From Entomomonas asaccharolytica (GTDB taxonomy: Bacteria > Pseudomonadota > Gammaproteobacteria > Pseudomonadales > Pseudomonadaceae), in contig NZ_CP067393.1 of NCBI RefSeq assembly GCF_016653615.1, forward strand, positions 2,061,673 through 2,125,672: a stretch of 64,000 bases of DNA. The letters are read 5' to 3'. Numbering within the stretch: position 1 is the stretch's first letter; each line of letters begins with the position of its first letter. Shown in pieces: positions 1-8,230 of the stretch. A program made the translations under genes and the position numbers. The notes beneath the pieces were generated by a model. The model saw nothing but the letters and a program-made list of their open reading frames with translations. It made no database searches and was not told the DNA's origin.

Positions 1-221
1 CTTGCAAGAACAACCTTTTTACCTATTTCTTTATAGTCTAGTCCTTCAGGTGCATCTATGGCTAATAAAGAGATATAAGCATTTTGTTGGATATTTTGTT
101 CATCAAACTTTAATTGTAATATTTCTTTTACTTCTGGTAGAAGCTCCGTTTGCGTCTCTGCCATTGTAACGGTAGCTGTTGTAGCTATTATGCTTACCAT
201 TAATAAATGCTTGATTGTCAT
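1..221 (-). CDS. Secreted protein of unknown function (N-terminal part only)
   Basis: An open frame starts at an ATG at 221 and runs off the left edge, giving about 73 residues. The first 21 residues (MTIKHLLMVSI... ending ...VTMAE) look like a Sec signal peptide: two basic or polar residues, a hydrophobic core and a small-residue cleavage site. The mature part seen here is short and acidic to neutral (ETQTELLPEVKEILQL...) and resembles nothing I recognise. The sequence upstream of the start is AT-rich and carries AGGAAAA about 4-10 bases before the ATG as a plausible ribosome site. An export role is inferred from the signal peptide alone. Confidence 0.6.
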   Translation of the reverse strand, partial: MTIKHLLMVSIIATTATVTMAETQTELLPEVKEILQLKFDEQNIQQNAYISLLAIDAPEGLDYKEIGKKVVLA

Positions 222-302
222 GTTTTCCTTTTCCTATTTAACCAATAATTAACAAAATACAGTGTAAATATACTATTAAAAAATTAATACAAGCTTAATA
301 AA

Positions 303-959
303 CTATGTATTTAGCCATGTATGATAATCATTTGCTAGTTGTTGTAATGCGTTTATAAACCTACCTACATGGAATCCATCACACACTGCATGGTGTACTT
401 GGATGGCTATGGGCATTAATGTTTTATTATCTTGTTCTATAAATTTGCCTAAGGTGAATATGGGTGGCAAATAGCTGCCATCAGTGAATGCATTAATATT
501 AAAACCAGTAAAACTGGTCCAAGGTAAACTGGAAACAGTAAATGAATTAGCTGGCTGATTAGGCTTTGGCATTAAACTAGTGGCTTGGTTGTATTGCGCT
601 ATATCCTGAATGCAATGCTCATAAAATTCGTGAAAGGATTGTTTGTATTCAGTCCATATACTGGAGAATGTTTCACTGCTTTTATTAAAAATTGTATAGC
701 TTGGATTGAGTTGATCCCAATAACCTAATGCACCATCACTATTATAGTTCATACGAAATTCTTGATACTGGTTTACTAGCGTAGCAAGCATATATATTTG
801 GGCTGGATAGATTTTTCTATTGGTTTGTTTTAGAAAAGTTTTCAGCCTCGTAATATCTATATTGGTGGTTAAACTATAACTACAACGAAGCTGATTCATA
901 TAGTGCAGGTAGTACTCTTTACGAGGCCAATTTTCTATATCGATTAAATTAAAATTCAT
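303..959 (-). CDS. cat: Chloramphenicol O-acetyltransferase, type A
   Basis: The 218-residue length matches the trimeric type A CAT family, which moves an acetyl group from acetyl-CoA to the 3-hydroxyl of chloramphenicol in the cytoplasm. The signature QVHHAVCDGFHVGRF lies at about residues 187-201, and the second His (about 190) is the expected catalytic base. N-terminal family features such as NWPRKEYYLHY are also present. The gene stands alone on the minus strand, with no integrase, transposase or integron site beside it, so it looks like a resident chromosomal copy and not a recent cassette. Some family members are poor chloramphenicol acetylators, so the resistance phenotype is inferred. 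Confidence in the fold and active site is high. Confidence 0.9.
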   Translation of the reverse strand: MNFNLIDIENWPRKEYYLHYMNQLRCSYSLTTNIDITRLKTFLKQTNRKIYPAQIYMLATLVNQYQEFRMNYNSDGALGYWDQLNPSYTIFNKSSETFSSIWTEYKQSFHEFYEHCIQDIAQYNQATSLMPKPNQPANSFTVSSLPWTSFTGFNINAFTDGSYLPPIFTLGKFIEQDNKTLMPIAIQVHHAVCDGFHVGRFINALQQLANDYHTWLNT

Positions 960-1156
960 TGTTATTTGCTCGCTGTTTTATTATTTGCTTATTTATAAAG
1001 ATCTTAAATTTCGATGGTAGTTTCTATTTTAGTACGTAATTAAATTTTATCTTATTCTAAAACAGAATCTTTAATAGGCTAAATTTTTAGTTATTATCTT
1101 ATTGAAGCAGCACAATGGCAAATGGCACAATGTTTTATAAGTAATTAATAAAGCAA

Positions 1157-1190
1157 AAAAGCTTGACCATGTGCATTAGGTCAAGCTTTT
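1157..1190 (-). terminator. Intrinsic terminator of the Roadblock/GTPase operon
   Basis: A near-perfect hairpin AAAAGCTTGACC / GGTCAAGCTTTT with a 10-base loop sits just past the stop of the last operon gene (1217). Read on the minus strand, the stem is followed by a run of T, as expected for Rho-independent termination of that operon. Confidence 0.8.
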
Positions 1191-1216
1191 ATAAAGTACA
1201 GTATTCGTTTATTTAA

Positions 1217-1576
1217 TTAGAACTGTATTTTAGAACTTACATCTACTAAACTTCTGCGAGCTAAAGCTAGGTTTGATTTAGCTCTATCTAATACGATGTA
1301 TAAGAAAATATCAGGTTTATTTTCTAATGGGCGAATAATATGATATTGCTTACCTAAGGTAATTAGAATATCTTCGATAAAGTCGTTAAGTTGTAATGAT
1401 TTCATGGTCTTAAGTTTTGCACGAACCACTTCAGTATTACCTGCACAGGCTAGTTCAATATCAACACCTGAACCTGCATTTCCTAGCATCATACCACTTG
1501 CAGAGTCTACCAATGCTGCGCACATTGCACCATCAATACTTAATAAGCCATCTAAAGACTCTTGAATGTTAGACAT
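1217..1576 (-). CDS. Roadblock/LC7-family protein (operon gene 4)
   Basis: This 119-residue protein has the alternating strand-helix pattern of the Roadblock/LC7 (MglB-like) superfamily. It begins with a helix (ESLDGLLSIDGAMCAALVDSASG) and continues with a central helix and strands (DFIEDILITLGKQYHIIRPL, IFLYIVLDRAKSNLALARR). Such proteins dimerise and often bind or regulate a small Ras-like GTPase. Here the gene follows a GTPase and another Roadblock gene, with a 42-base gap to the latter, so it probably forms a complex with one or both. The sequence has no signal peptide and should be cytoplasmic. Which protein acts as GTPase-activating or scaffold subunit cannot be read from the sequence. 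It is unlike its neighbour except in fold, so this is not a recent duplication. Confidence 0.7.
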   Translation of the reverse strand: MSNIQESLDGLLSIDGAMCAALVDSASGMMLGNAGSGVDIELACAGNTEVVRAKLKTMKSLQLNDFIEDILITLGKQYHIIRPLENKPDIFLYIVLDRAKSNLALARRSLVDVSSKIQF

Positions 1577-1618
1577 TTGTTTCTCCTATTAAAAAATTAA
1601 AAAAATCACACTCCGCTT

Positions 1619-2029
1619 TTAACCAAATGTTTTGTTAAAAGCATCCACTACACTTCTAGCATGATAGAGTAGCTGGCCTAAAACAGTATCTTTGGAGGCT
1701 ACGATATTAAGAATCATTGGAAATTTATCATAGGCAACATCCATGATTACAATATAACCACCATCACTCTCAATAATGAGACTCTGATACTGTGTCCCTA
1801 AATTAGACTCGGAAACTGACATATTACTAATGGCTGATAATGAACTTGCCATGGCAGCTAATTTTGATGAATCCACTTCACCAACAGACTCCACAGCAAC
1901 TTCAAAGCCATCTTCAGTTGTTAAAATAGCACTTTCAATACCACAATCTGTTTGTATTAATTGGCTTAAAATTTTAGCTGAAATCACTTGCGCCACTTTT
2001 GGAATAACGACTTGTTGATTTTCACTCAT
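1619..2029 (-). CDS. Roadblock/LC7-family protein (operon gene 3)
   Basis: This 136-residue Roadblock/LC7 protein has the typical first module 'IESAILTTEDGFEVAVESVG' (about residues 32-51) and a second strand-turn-strand (QYQSLIIESDGGYIVIMDVAY) near residues 80-100. It resembles the CvnB-type component of actinobacterial conservons more closely than the next gene does. It lies 41 bases after the GTPase stop and 42 bases before the second Roadblock gene, consistent with one transcript. A role as partner of the GTPase is inferred from family knowledge. It is cytoplasmic, with no membrane segment. Confidence 0.75.
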   Translation of the reverse strand: MSENQQVVIPKVAQVISAKILSQLIQTDCGIESAILTTEDGFEVAVESVGEVDSSKLAAMASSLSAISNMSVSESNLGTQYQSLIIESDGGYIVIMDVAYDKFPMILNIVASKDTVLGQLLYHARSVVDAFNKTFG

Positions 2030-2070
2030 TTACTATTACTCATAAATTAATTATTAGTTGGCTTTATCCA

Positions 2071-2592
2071 TTACACATAGAGTTGGGTAAACAATAAGTC
2101 CAACACCATAAGTACATCTTCTTTTACACGTATATCAACAGCCACGACAGGGCAAACTAGCCCTCTCTGCGCTATAAAAGAAGCAAATTCATTAACACGA
2201 GCTGTATCGCTTTTATCAATTTTTGTAAGACAAATGACACAGCTTTTTTCACTGATTAACTGGTTAAAATTTTCTAAATAAATACATAAATCACTAAATG
2301 GATCTGGTCGGGTGTTATCAACAAGGATGATAAGTCCTAAAGCACCTTTGGCTAGGACTTTCCACATAAAAGAAAATCTTTCTTGCCCAGGTGTTCCATA
2401 TACCCTTAACCGCTCACCTTCGGCGATAGTTACCTGACCATAATCAAAGGCTACGGTTGTCTTTTCTTTGTCAACCGATGCATCTGTATTGGTCACATCT
2501 GTAGTAACAGGTTTAATCTCGCTAACAGCAGCAATGGCTGTTGTTTTACCAGCGCCTACGGTACCTGTAATAAGTATCTTATGTTCGATCAT
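2071..2592 (-). CDS. Ras-like small GTPase of the conservon (CvnD-like) type
   Basis: The 173 residues start with a P-loop, GTVGAGKT at 10-17. A conserved TTVAFDYGQVTI segment follows, then the switch-II region YGTPGQERFSFMW around 65-77, and the guanine-specificity motif TKID near 125-128. The combination of ...TTVA-D-G...GTPGQ-RF-FMW and a following GALGLIILVDNTRP is the pattern of the GTP-binding proteins of actinobacterial conservons (CvnD). The usual DxxG aspartate is replaced by the GTPGQ form, as in that family. It lies 2 bases after the upstream gene's stop and is followed by two Roadblock proteins, its likely regulators. The process it controls is not visible. Confidence 0.8.
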   Translation of the reverse strand: MIEHKILITGTVGAGKTTAIAAVSEIKPVTTDVTNTDASVDKEKTTVAFDYGQVTIAEGERLRVYGTPGQERFSFMWKVLAKGALGLIILVDNTRPDPFSDLCIYLENFNQLISEKSCVICLTKIDKSDTARVNEFASFIAQRGLVCPVVAVDIRVKEDVLMVLDLLFTQLYV

Positions 2593-2594
2593 AA

Positions 2595-3233
2595 TTATTT
2601 CAATAATCCTAAACTAGCTCGAATTCTGTCTAAAAGTCCTCTTTTAGGCACATGGCTAGTTTTTGGTTGTTCAACTGGTTGAATTGCATCTTCGGCAAGA
2701 TAGGCAGCTGCACCGCTATCAATCACTTGCTTAATAAAGGAATTACAAATATCTTGAGGCTTTCTAGAAATATCAGCTAACTCTTGTAGCGTCATGGCGC
2801 GCTTACTTAAGATAGCTGATAAAGTAGGATAAACGTTGTTGACTGCAATTATTTCAGCTTTCGGCCATTGTAGCAATACCACTCTTTTAGCGGGGATTTG
2901 CTGAGCTTTTTGTTCACCATTATCTAGTCTTTTTAAGGCTTTTTCAGCTTGGCTGATTTTTTCTATTAGCTCGGTTGCTTTTATTGGGCTAGCAATATAG
3001 AAAATCTTACAGTTGTTTTTTTGAATATCGATATTGAATGATAGCGCCACTTCAATATGTTGAGGTATAGCGGCCACCTGTTCATCAGTGGCTTCTTTAC
3101 CAATAACTACTATATCGTATTGTGCGTCATCTTGTGTCCATGATGCATTACCTCTTGTGTTATACATAACAAGAATAGAATGCAAAAAGATTCGCTCTCG
3201 ACTTGTCAAAGATAATGTAGAATAACGTACCAT
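2595..3233 (-). CDS. Unknown protein, first gene of the Roadblock/GTPase operon, with a wHTH-like segment
   Basis: This 212-residue protein has no name I can give with confidence. Residues about 1-100 look like an alpha/beta domain (YDIVVIGKEATDEQVAAIP, CKIFYIASPIKATELIEKIS). Residues about 145-180 (MTLQELADISRKPQDICNSFIKQVIDSGAA) look like a winged helix-turn-helix. Actinobacterial conservons carry a DUF742 wHTH protein (CvnC) beside the GTPase, and this segment is similar in style, so the gene may fill that position. The C-terminus is basic (KRGLLDRIRASLGLLK), perhaps contacting membrane or nucleic acid. It is the promoter-proximal gene: three downstream genes follow with 2-42 base gaps. 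The CvnC analogy is inference only. Confidence 0.55.
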   Translation of the reverse strand: MVRYSTLSLTSRERIFLHSILVMYNTRGNASWTQDDAQYDIVVIGKEATDEQVAAIPQHIEVALSFNIDIQKNNCKIFYIASPIKATELIEKISQAEKALKRLDNGEQKAQQIPAKRVVLLQWPKAEIIAVNNVYPTLSAILSKRAMTLQELADISRKPQDICNSFIKQVIDSGAAAYLAEDAIQPVEQPKTSHVPKRGLLDRIRASLGLLK

Positions 3234-3577
3234 TTCTATTTCCGTGCTTAAAAAGCCATCCTAATAACTAGCATTAATTACAAAATTTCACACTATCCTT
3301 AGTAAATGGTGATACTCCTATTGTTACTAGTTAATTAGGCAATTCTTAAGCCCGCTACGAAACAATACCTTACTACATCACTTTCCATATATTGTATAAA
3401 CTACAATCTGATTGATAGCTTTTTGCATAACTACAAGTCTGTTGTAAAAATACAACAGAACCTATTAATACAGATTTGTTTATGTTTTTATGACTTAAGT
3501 CATAATTATTTAGCTAATAGTATGATAAGCATTTTAATACAAAATGTAAACATTCTTTAATATAAGATATTTATTAG
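3234..3577. promoter_or_regulatory. Intergenic region between mfd and the GTPase operon
   Basis: These 344 AT-rich bases hold no open frame worth calling. They must carry the minus-strand promoter of the operon beginning at 3233 and the end of the mfd transcript. Several direct TACAA and TTGTA motifs occur around 3360-3470 (for example TATTGTATAAACTACAATC, and TAAAAATACAACAG). I could not assign a promoter or operator to any of them, and no strong terminator hairpin is visible after the mfd stop. Confidence 0.3.
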
Positions 3578-6500
3578 TTATTTTTCATCATCTTGTATTT
3601 TAAGCTTGGCTAATAAAGTTTCAATAGTGGTAAAACGTTCTTCTGCTTTCTCCATAGGTATCTGGAATTTAAAAGTAGTGCCTCCCTCAAATTTATAACG
3701 ATTAGGTTGGCTTTGAATGAGTTTGATCAATGTTAATGGATCAACACTGGTATTGGCTGAAAATTCTACTTTACCGCCTTGTGGACCCGCATCTATTTTG
3801 GTGATACCCAGTTGTTCAGCTTCTATTTTTAAGCGTGTTTGACGAATAAGATTTTTCAATGGCTCTGGCAATAGGCCAAAACGATCAATCATTTCTACCT
3901 GTAATTCTTTTAGTTCATCTTCAGTCGCTGCTGAGGCAATACGTTTATACAGAATTAGACGGTTATGCACATCGGGCAAGTAATCTTCTGGAATTAGTGC
4001 CGCTAACCTTAGGTTAATATCAATACCTGTGCCTAGTGGTTGTTCTAAGCTAGGCTCTTGTCCTTTTTGAATTGCCTTTACAGCACGTTCCAGCATATCC
4101 ATATAGAGCGAGAAACCCACCGCTTGTATTTGACCACTTTGCCCTTCACCTAGTAGCTCACCTGCACCCCGTATTTCCATATCATGGGTAGCTAATACAA
4201 AACCTGCTCCCAAATCTTGCGCATTAGCAATGGCTTCTAAGCGTTTTTGTGCATCATCAGTCATGCTCTTTTTAGGCGGTGTTAGCAGATACGCATAGGC
4301 TTGGTGATGACTGCGCCCTACTCGGCCACGCAACTGATGCAGTTGTGCCAAACCAAATTTATCAGCGCGCTCAATAACAATGGTATTGGCAGTAGGAACG
4401 TCAATACCTGTTTCAATAATGGTAGAAGCGACCAGTACATTAAAACGCTTGTGGTAGAAGTCGGCCATTACTTGTTCTAGTTCACGCTCGCGCATTTGTC
4501 CATGCCCTATCCCTATTCTTGCTTCAGGCACCAGTTCAGCTAAATCAGCCGCACATTTTTCAATGGTTTTTACATCGTTATGTAGATAGTAAACTTGTCC
4601 ACCACGTAAAAGCTCACGCAGTAAGGCTTCTTTAATCACTGCATTTTGCTGTTCCATCACAAAAGTACGAACCGATAAACGACGGGCAGGCGGTGTGGCA
4701 ATAATAGATAGATCACGCATACCTGACATAGCCATATTTAGGGTACGAGGGATAGGTGTTGCAGTCATGGTCAGAACATCCACTTCACTACGCAATGCTT
4801 TTAGGCGTTCTTTTTGACGTACACCAAAGCGGTGTTCTTCATCAATTACTACCAAGCCAAGATTTTTAAATTTAACATCTTCTTGTAGTAGCTTGTGAGT
4901 ACCTATTACTATATCTATTCTACCTTCTGCCAACTCCTCGACCGCTTTATTGATTTCTTTAGTGGATTTAAAACGGCTTAAAACTTCTACTTTAACAGGC
5001 CAGTCGGCAAAACGATCACGAAAACTATTATAGTGTTGTTGCGCCAGCAAGGTTGTAGGCACTAATACCGCTACTTGCTTACCACTTTGCACCGCAATAA
5101 AGGCAGCCCGAATGGCTACTTCTGTTTTACCAAAACCAACATCACCACAAATTAAGCGATCCATTGGTTTACCAGCAGTCATATCTTCTACAACAGCATC
5201 AATAGCCGATTGTTGATCCACTGTTTCTTCAAATGGGAAACCTGCCACAAAAGCGGCATAATCTGTTTCGGGCTTGCTAAAGGCGAAGCCTTTACGAGCT
5301 GCGCGACGGGCATAGATATCCAGTAGTTCAGCCGCTACATCACGTACTTGTTCAGCCGCTTTACGGCGCGCTTTTTGCCATTGCTCAGAACCTAGTCGAT
5401 GCAATGGCGCTAATTCATCCTCTGCCCCTGTATAACGTGCGATTAGGTGTAAATTAGCAACAGGTACATAGAGTTTTGCACCTTCTGCATATTCAAGCAT
5501 TAAAAATTCTTGTTGTTGGTTATCTACCTCTAAGGTAATTAACCCTTGATAACGACCAACCCCGTGATCAATATGGACAACGGGCGCACCTTCTCTGAGT
5601 TCAGTAAGGTTTTTAACGATATTTTCATTGGTTACTTCGCCGCGTTTTTGACGACGACGGCGTTGCATTATCTTTTGCCCAAATAAGGGGGCTTCAGCAA
5701 TTAAAGCAATTGCTGGTTTTTCTATTACTAACCCTTCATCAAGGTTAGCAATAGTGATAGCAATACGTTCAGAACTATCAATAAAGGCTTGCCAGCTTGC
5801 TACTTCTATAGGACGGATTTTTAGACGTGCTAGTAGTTCCAATACAACCTCACGACGCCCTGCTGTTTCTGCTGCAAATAATAGGCGGCCATCAAATTGT
5901 TCAATAAATTGTCGTAATTTCGCTAATGGCTCTGTTGCCCGTGACTCAACCGCTAAATCGGGTAGTGCTGTAACAGCAAAGTTTTGTTTATGATTCCCTT
6001 GCTCTATTTTATCCGCTTGTACTACCACTCTAGGCCATTTTTTTAGCTGCCCAAAACATTCATCAACCGCTAAAAATAATTGCTTAGGTTCTAAGATGGG
6101 TCTTTCAATATCGTAGCGACGATCTTCATAGCGATTTTTAACATCACGCCAAAAGTGTTCACTGGCTTCCTCGATCTTAGGCAAGGAGAATACTTGGGTA
6201 TCATCAGGTAAATAATCAAATAAGGTTGCAGTCTGTTCAAAAAACAACGGCGCGTAGTATTCAATCCCCGATGGTGTAATACCTGTTGCTAAATCCTGAT
6301 AAATAGGACAGCGCCGATAATCCACATCAAACTGATCTTTAAAACGCTGTCTAAAGTCTTTGATGGCTTGTTTATCTAATGGAAACTCATGAGCAGGCAG
6401 TAGGTTAATACTTTCTACTTTATCAATAGAGCGTTGCGTCTCAGGATCAAAAGTACGAAGTGTCTCTATCTCATCATCGAATAAGTCAATCCGATAAGGC

Positions 6501-7033
6501 TCACTACTGCCCATAGGAAATAAGTCAAATAAAGCGCCACGTACTGCAAATTCACCATGCTCATACACTGTGTCAACACAACGATAGCCTGCATTTTCTA
6601 AACGGCTACGCATGTCTTCCACATTCATTTTGTCGCCTATTTTCACTACGAGGCCACTGCCTAATATAAATGACACAGGCGCAATACGTTGTAATACAGT
6701 GGTAATAGGTACAACTAGAATACCTTGTTTAACACTGGGTAGTTGATAAAGGGTTGCAATACGTTGTGAGATAATATCTTGATGTGGTGAAAACACATCA
6801 TAAGGGAGCGTTTCCCAATCTGGGAAGTTAAGAATAGTCAGTGTTGGAGCAAAAAACTTTAATTCTCTGGTCAGTCGATCTGCTGTTAAACTATCAGGCG
6901 TTAATAATAACGTAAAATGTGGGTTGGTTATGGCAGCTTCGGCTACAGCTAAACTGAGAGAGGCACCCACGAGCCCTCCCCATTCGACCTTGCTTGAGAC
7001 CTTCAATGGCCTTGGAAGAGATAGTACAGACAC
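3578..7033 (-). CDS. mfd: Transcription-repair coupling factor Mfd
   Basis: Mfd removes RNA polymerase stalled at DNA damage and recruits UvrA. All expected parts are present in order: an N-terminal UvrB-like region (LPYDVFSPHQDIISQRI), the RNA-polymerase interaction domain with GVGRYQGL, and the superfamily 2 helicase with Walker A GDVGFGKTE and DEEH box. The translocation motif TATPIPRTLNMAMSGMRDLS and the C-terminal TRCF domain follow. I set the start at the GTG at 7033 (VSVLSLPRPL...) because GGAG lies 9 bases upstream and Pseudomonas homologues begin at this point. The reading frame extends 15 codons further, to 7078, but that extension has no family match. The resulting 1151 residues equal the usual length. 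It stands alone on its strand. Confidence 0.95.
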   Translation of the reverse strand: MSVLSLPRPLKVSSKVEWGGLVGASLSLAVAEAAITNPHFTLLLTPDSLTADRLTRELKFFAPTLTILNFPDWETLPYDVFSPHQDIISQRIATLYQLPSVKQGILVVPITTVLQRIAPVSFILGSGLVVKIGDKMNVEDMRSRLENAGYRCVDTVYEHGEFAVRGALFDLFPMGSSEPYRIDLFDDEIETLRTFDPETQRSIDKVESINLLPAHEFPLDKQAIKDFRQRFKDQFDVDYRRCPIYQDLATGITPSGIEYYAPLFFEQTATLFDYLPDDTQVFSLPKIEEASEHFWRDVKNRYEDRRYDIERPILEPKQLFLAVDECFGQLKKWPRVVVQADKIEQGNHKQNFAVTALPDLAVESRATEPLAKLRQFIEQFDGRLLFAAETAGRREVVLELLARLKIRPIEVASWQAFIDSSERIAITIANLDEGLVIEKPAIALIAEAPLFGQKIMQRRRRQKRGEVTNENIVKNLTELREGAPVVHIDHGVGRYQGLITLEVDNQQQEFLMLEYAEGAKLYVPVANLHLIARYTGAEDELAPLHRLGSEQWQKARRKAAEQVRDVAAELLDIYARRAARKGFAFSKPETDYAAFVAGFPFEETVDQQSAIDAVVEDMTAGKPMDRLICGDVGFGKTEVAIRAAFIAVQSGKQVAVLVPTTLLAQQHYNSFRDRFADWPVKVEVLSRFKSTKEINKAVEELAEGRIDIVIGTHKLLQEDVKFKNLGLVVIDEEHRFGVRQKERLKALRSEVDVLTMTATPIPRTLNMAMSGMRDLSIIATPPARRLSVRTFVMEQQNAVIKEALLRELLRGGQVYYLHNDVKTIEKCAADLAELVPEARIGIGHGQMRERELEQVMADFYHKRFNVLVASTIIETGIDVPTANTIVIERADKFGLAQLHQLRGRVGRSHHQAYAYLLTPPKKSMTDDAQKRLEAIANAQDLGAGFVLATHDMEIRGAGELLGEGQSGQIQAVGFSLYMDMLERAVKAIQKGQEPSLEQPLGTGIDINLRLAALIPEDYLPDVHNRLILYKRIASAATEDELKELQVEMIDRFGLLPEPLKNLIRQTRLKIEAEQLGITKIDAGPQGGKVEFSANTSVDPLTLIKLIQSQPNRYKFEGGTTFKFQIPMEKAEERFTTIETLLAKLKIQDDEK

Positions 7034-7439
7034 AAACAAGCGCTCCAAATCTAATTGGCAAAGATAGCCATTATACACAAATATATTGTTATTATTAGCT
7101 GATAATGGGCAAGTAAATTTAGCAAATGTTTCTTAACGAGTGATTGCTCTTTTAATAAAGCTAGAAGTGTTTTATTGCAATACTTTGAAAGTTATTTAAC
7201 AGGCAATTTCGGGCATTGATTTTTAGCATAGTAATTCACTTTTTATTGATCTGTCTGTTGTCCCAATAATTGAACATCATGTTATAAAGTGAGGATGGAG
7301 AGATCAACGGATTGCTGATCGTAATCCTAGCCATTGGTGGTATAAAGCTAACTATCACTGGCTTGTTGTAATGAAGCAAAGTAACATAATAATTTTAACC
7401 ATAGCACTTACTTTAGATCATCCCCTAAGAGGTAACAAA
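7034..7439. promoter_or_regulatory. Intergenic region before the repeat protein
   Basis: About 400 bases contain the mfd promoter on the minus strand and the promoter for the coiled-coil repeat gene on the plus strand. The stretch near 7260-7370 is less AT-rich than its surroundings (for example GGATGGAGAGATCAACGG) and could be a fossil of an older gene. I see no frame or repeat that supports this. Confidence 0.25.
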
Positions 7440-7946
7440 ATGGATAACGACGCACAAAAAATGTTTAATCAATATAAAGACCTATTCAGTCAATTTGAAA
7501 AGAATATGAAACCTTACCAAGATATGCTTGGTCAGTTTGAAAAGAACATGAAACCCTATAAAGATATGTTTAGCCAATTTGAGAAAAACATGAAACCTTA
7601 TAAAGATATGTTTGGTCAATTTGAAAAAAACATGAAGCCTTATAAAGATATGTTCAATCAATTTGAAAAAAATGCTAAACCATTTAAAGATAACTTTAGC
7701 CAATTTGAAAAAAACATGCAAAGCTATCAACAAATGTTTAAACAATTTGAACAAAACATGAAGGTATACAACCAAGTTGACGAAGCTTCAAAACCTTACA
7801 AAGAAATGTATAACCAATTTGAAGCCTGCATGAAGCCTTATCAGGATATGTATAAACAATTCCAAGAATACATGCAATCTTGCACAGAAATGTTTACCCA
7901 AATGACAGATCCTACCCCAAAATCAAATAAAACTAGAAATAGTTAA
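7440..7946 (+). CDS. Coiled-coil protein built of about ten 14-residue repeats
   Basis: The start is set at the ATG at 7440, which follows AAGAGGTAAC closely; an upstream in-frame start at 7371 lacks a ribosome site. Of its 168 residues, about 135 are tandem copies of a 14-residue unit, consensus MKPYKDMFxQFEKN (period 42 bases). Units 2-5 are almost identical and later ones (QSYQQMFKQFEQN, KPYQDMYKQFQEY) are degenerate. Fourteen residues equal two heptads, with Met, Tyr, Phe and Phe spaced for a helix, so a long amphipathic helix or coiled coil is expected. There is no signal peptide. It sits 284 bases upstream of vgrG on the same strand; a link to secretion cannot be shown. Family unknown; a distant phasin-like fold is one possibility. 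Confidence 0.7.
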   Translation: MDNDAQKMFNQYKDLFSQFEKNMKPYQDMLGQFEKNMKPYKDMFSQFEKNMKPYKDMFGQFEKNMKPYKDMFNQFEKNAKPFKDNFSQFEKNMQSYQQMFKQFEQNMKVYNQVDEASKPYKEMYNQFEACMKPYQDMYKQFQEYMQSCTEMFTQMTDPTPKSNKTRNS

Positions 7947-7955
7947 GGCTCTTTT

Positions 7956-7995
7956 AACTTAAGCTGTATTGTGAAAAACAACTACAGCTCAAGTT
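7956..7995 (+). terminator. Hairpin after the repeat-protein gene
   Basis: ACTTAAGCTGTA and TACAGCTCAAGT pair with one mismatch around a 15-base loop, ten bases after the stop at 7946. The following TTTAACTTTT is only a weak T tract, so it is a plausible but imperfect terminator. Confidence 0.4.
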
Positions 7996-8230
7996 TAACT
8001 TTTAAGTCACTTACCTCCCACAGGCATTCGCAGAAATCTTTTCCATAAAGTTATAAATACACCCAACTTCAATTATTACACCCTTATTTAACCTTATATT
8101 GATATGAGTAGGGTAAATAAAATTGCAAGCTAAGAAAAGTGACGGTATCATTACATAGTTGAATTAAGTTATCGGGTACATAATTTACCATAGGATAGAA
8201 TCACGTTCATAAGGAAGAAGCGAGGTATTT

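Noticed and set aside
303-959. cat gene as part of an integron or transposon
   Set aside because: No integrase, transposase, inverted repeats or attC-like site seen around it.
7260-7370. Insertion sequence remnant
   Set aside because: Only a slight rise in GC; no terminal repeats, no transposase frame.
7482-7775. Open frame antisense to the repeat protein
   Set aside because: It is the mirror of the 42-base repeats and has no ribosome site; a shadow of the real gene.
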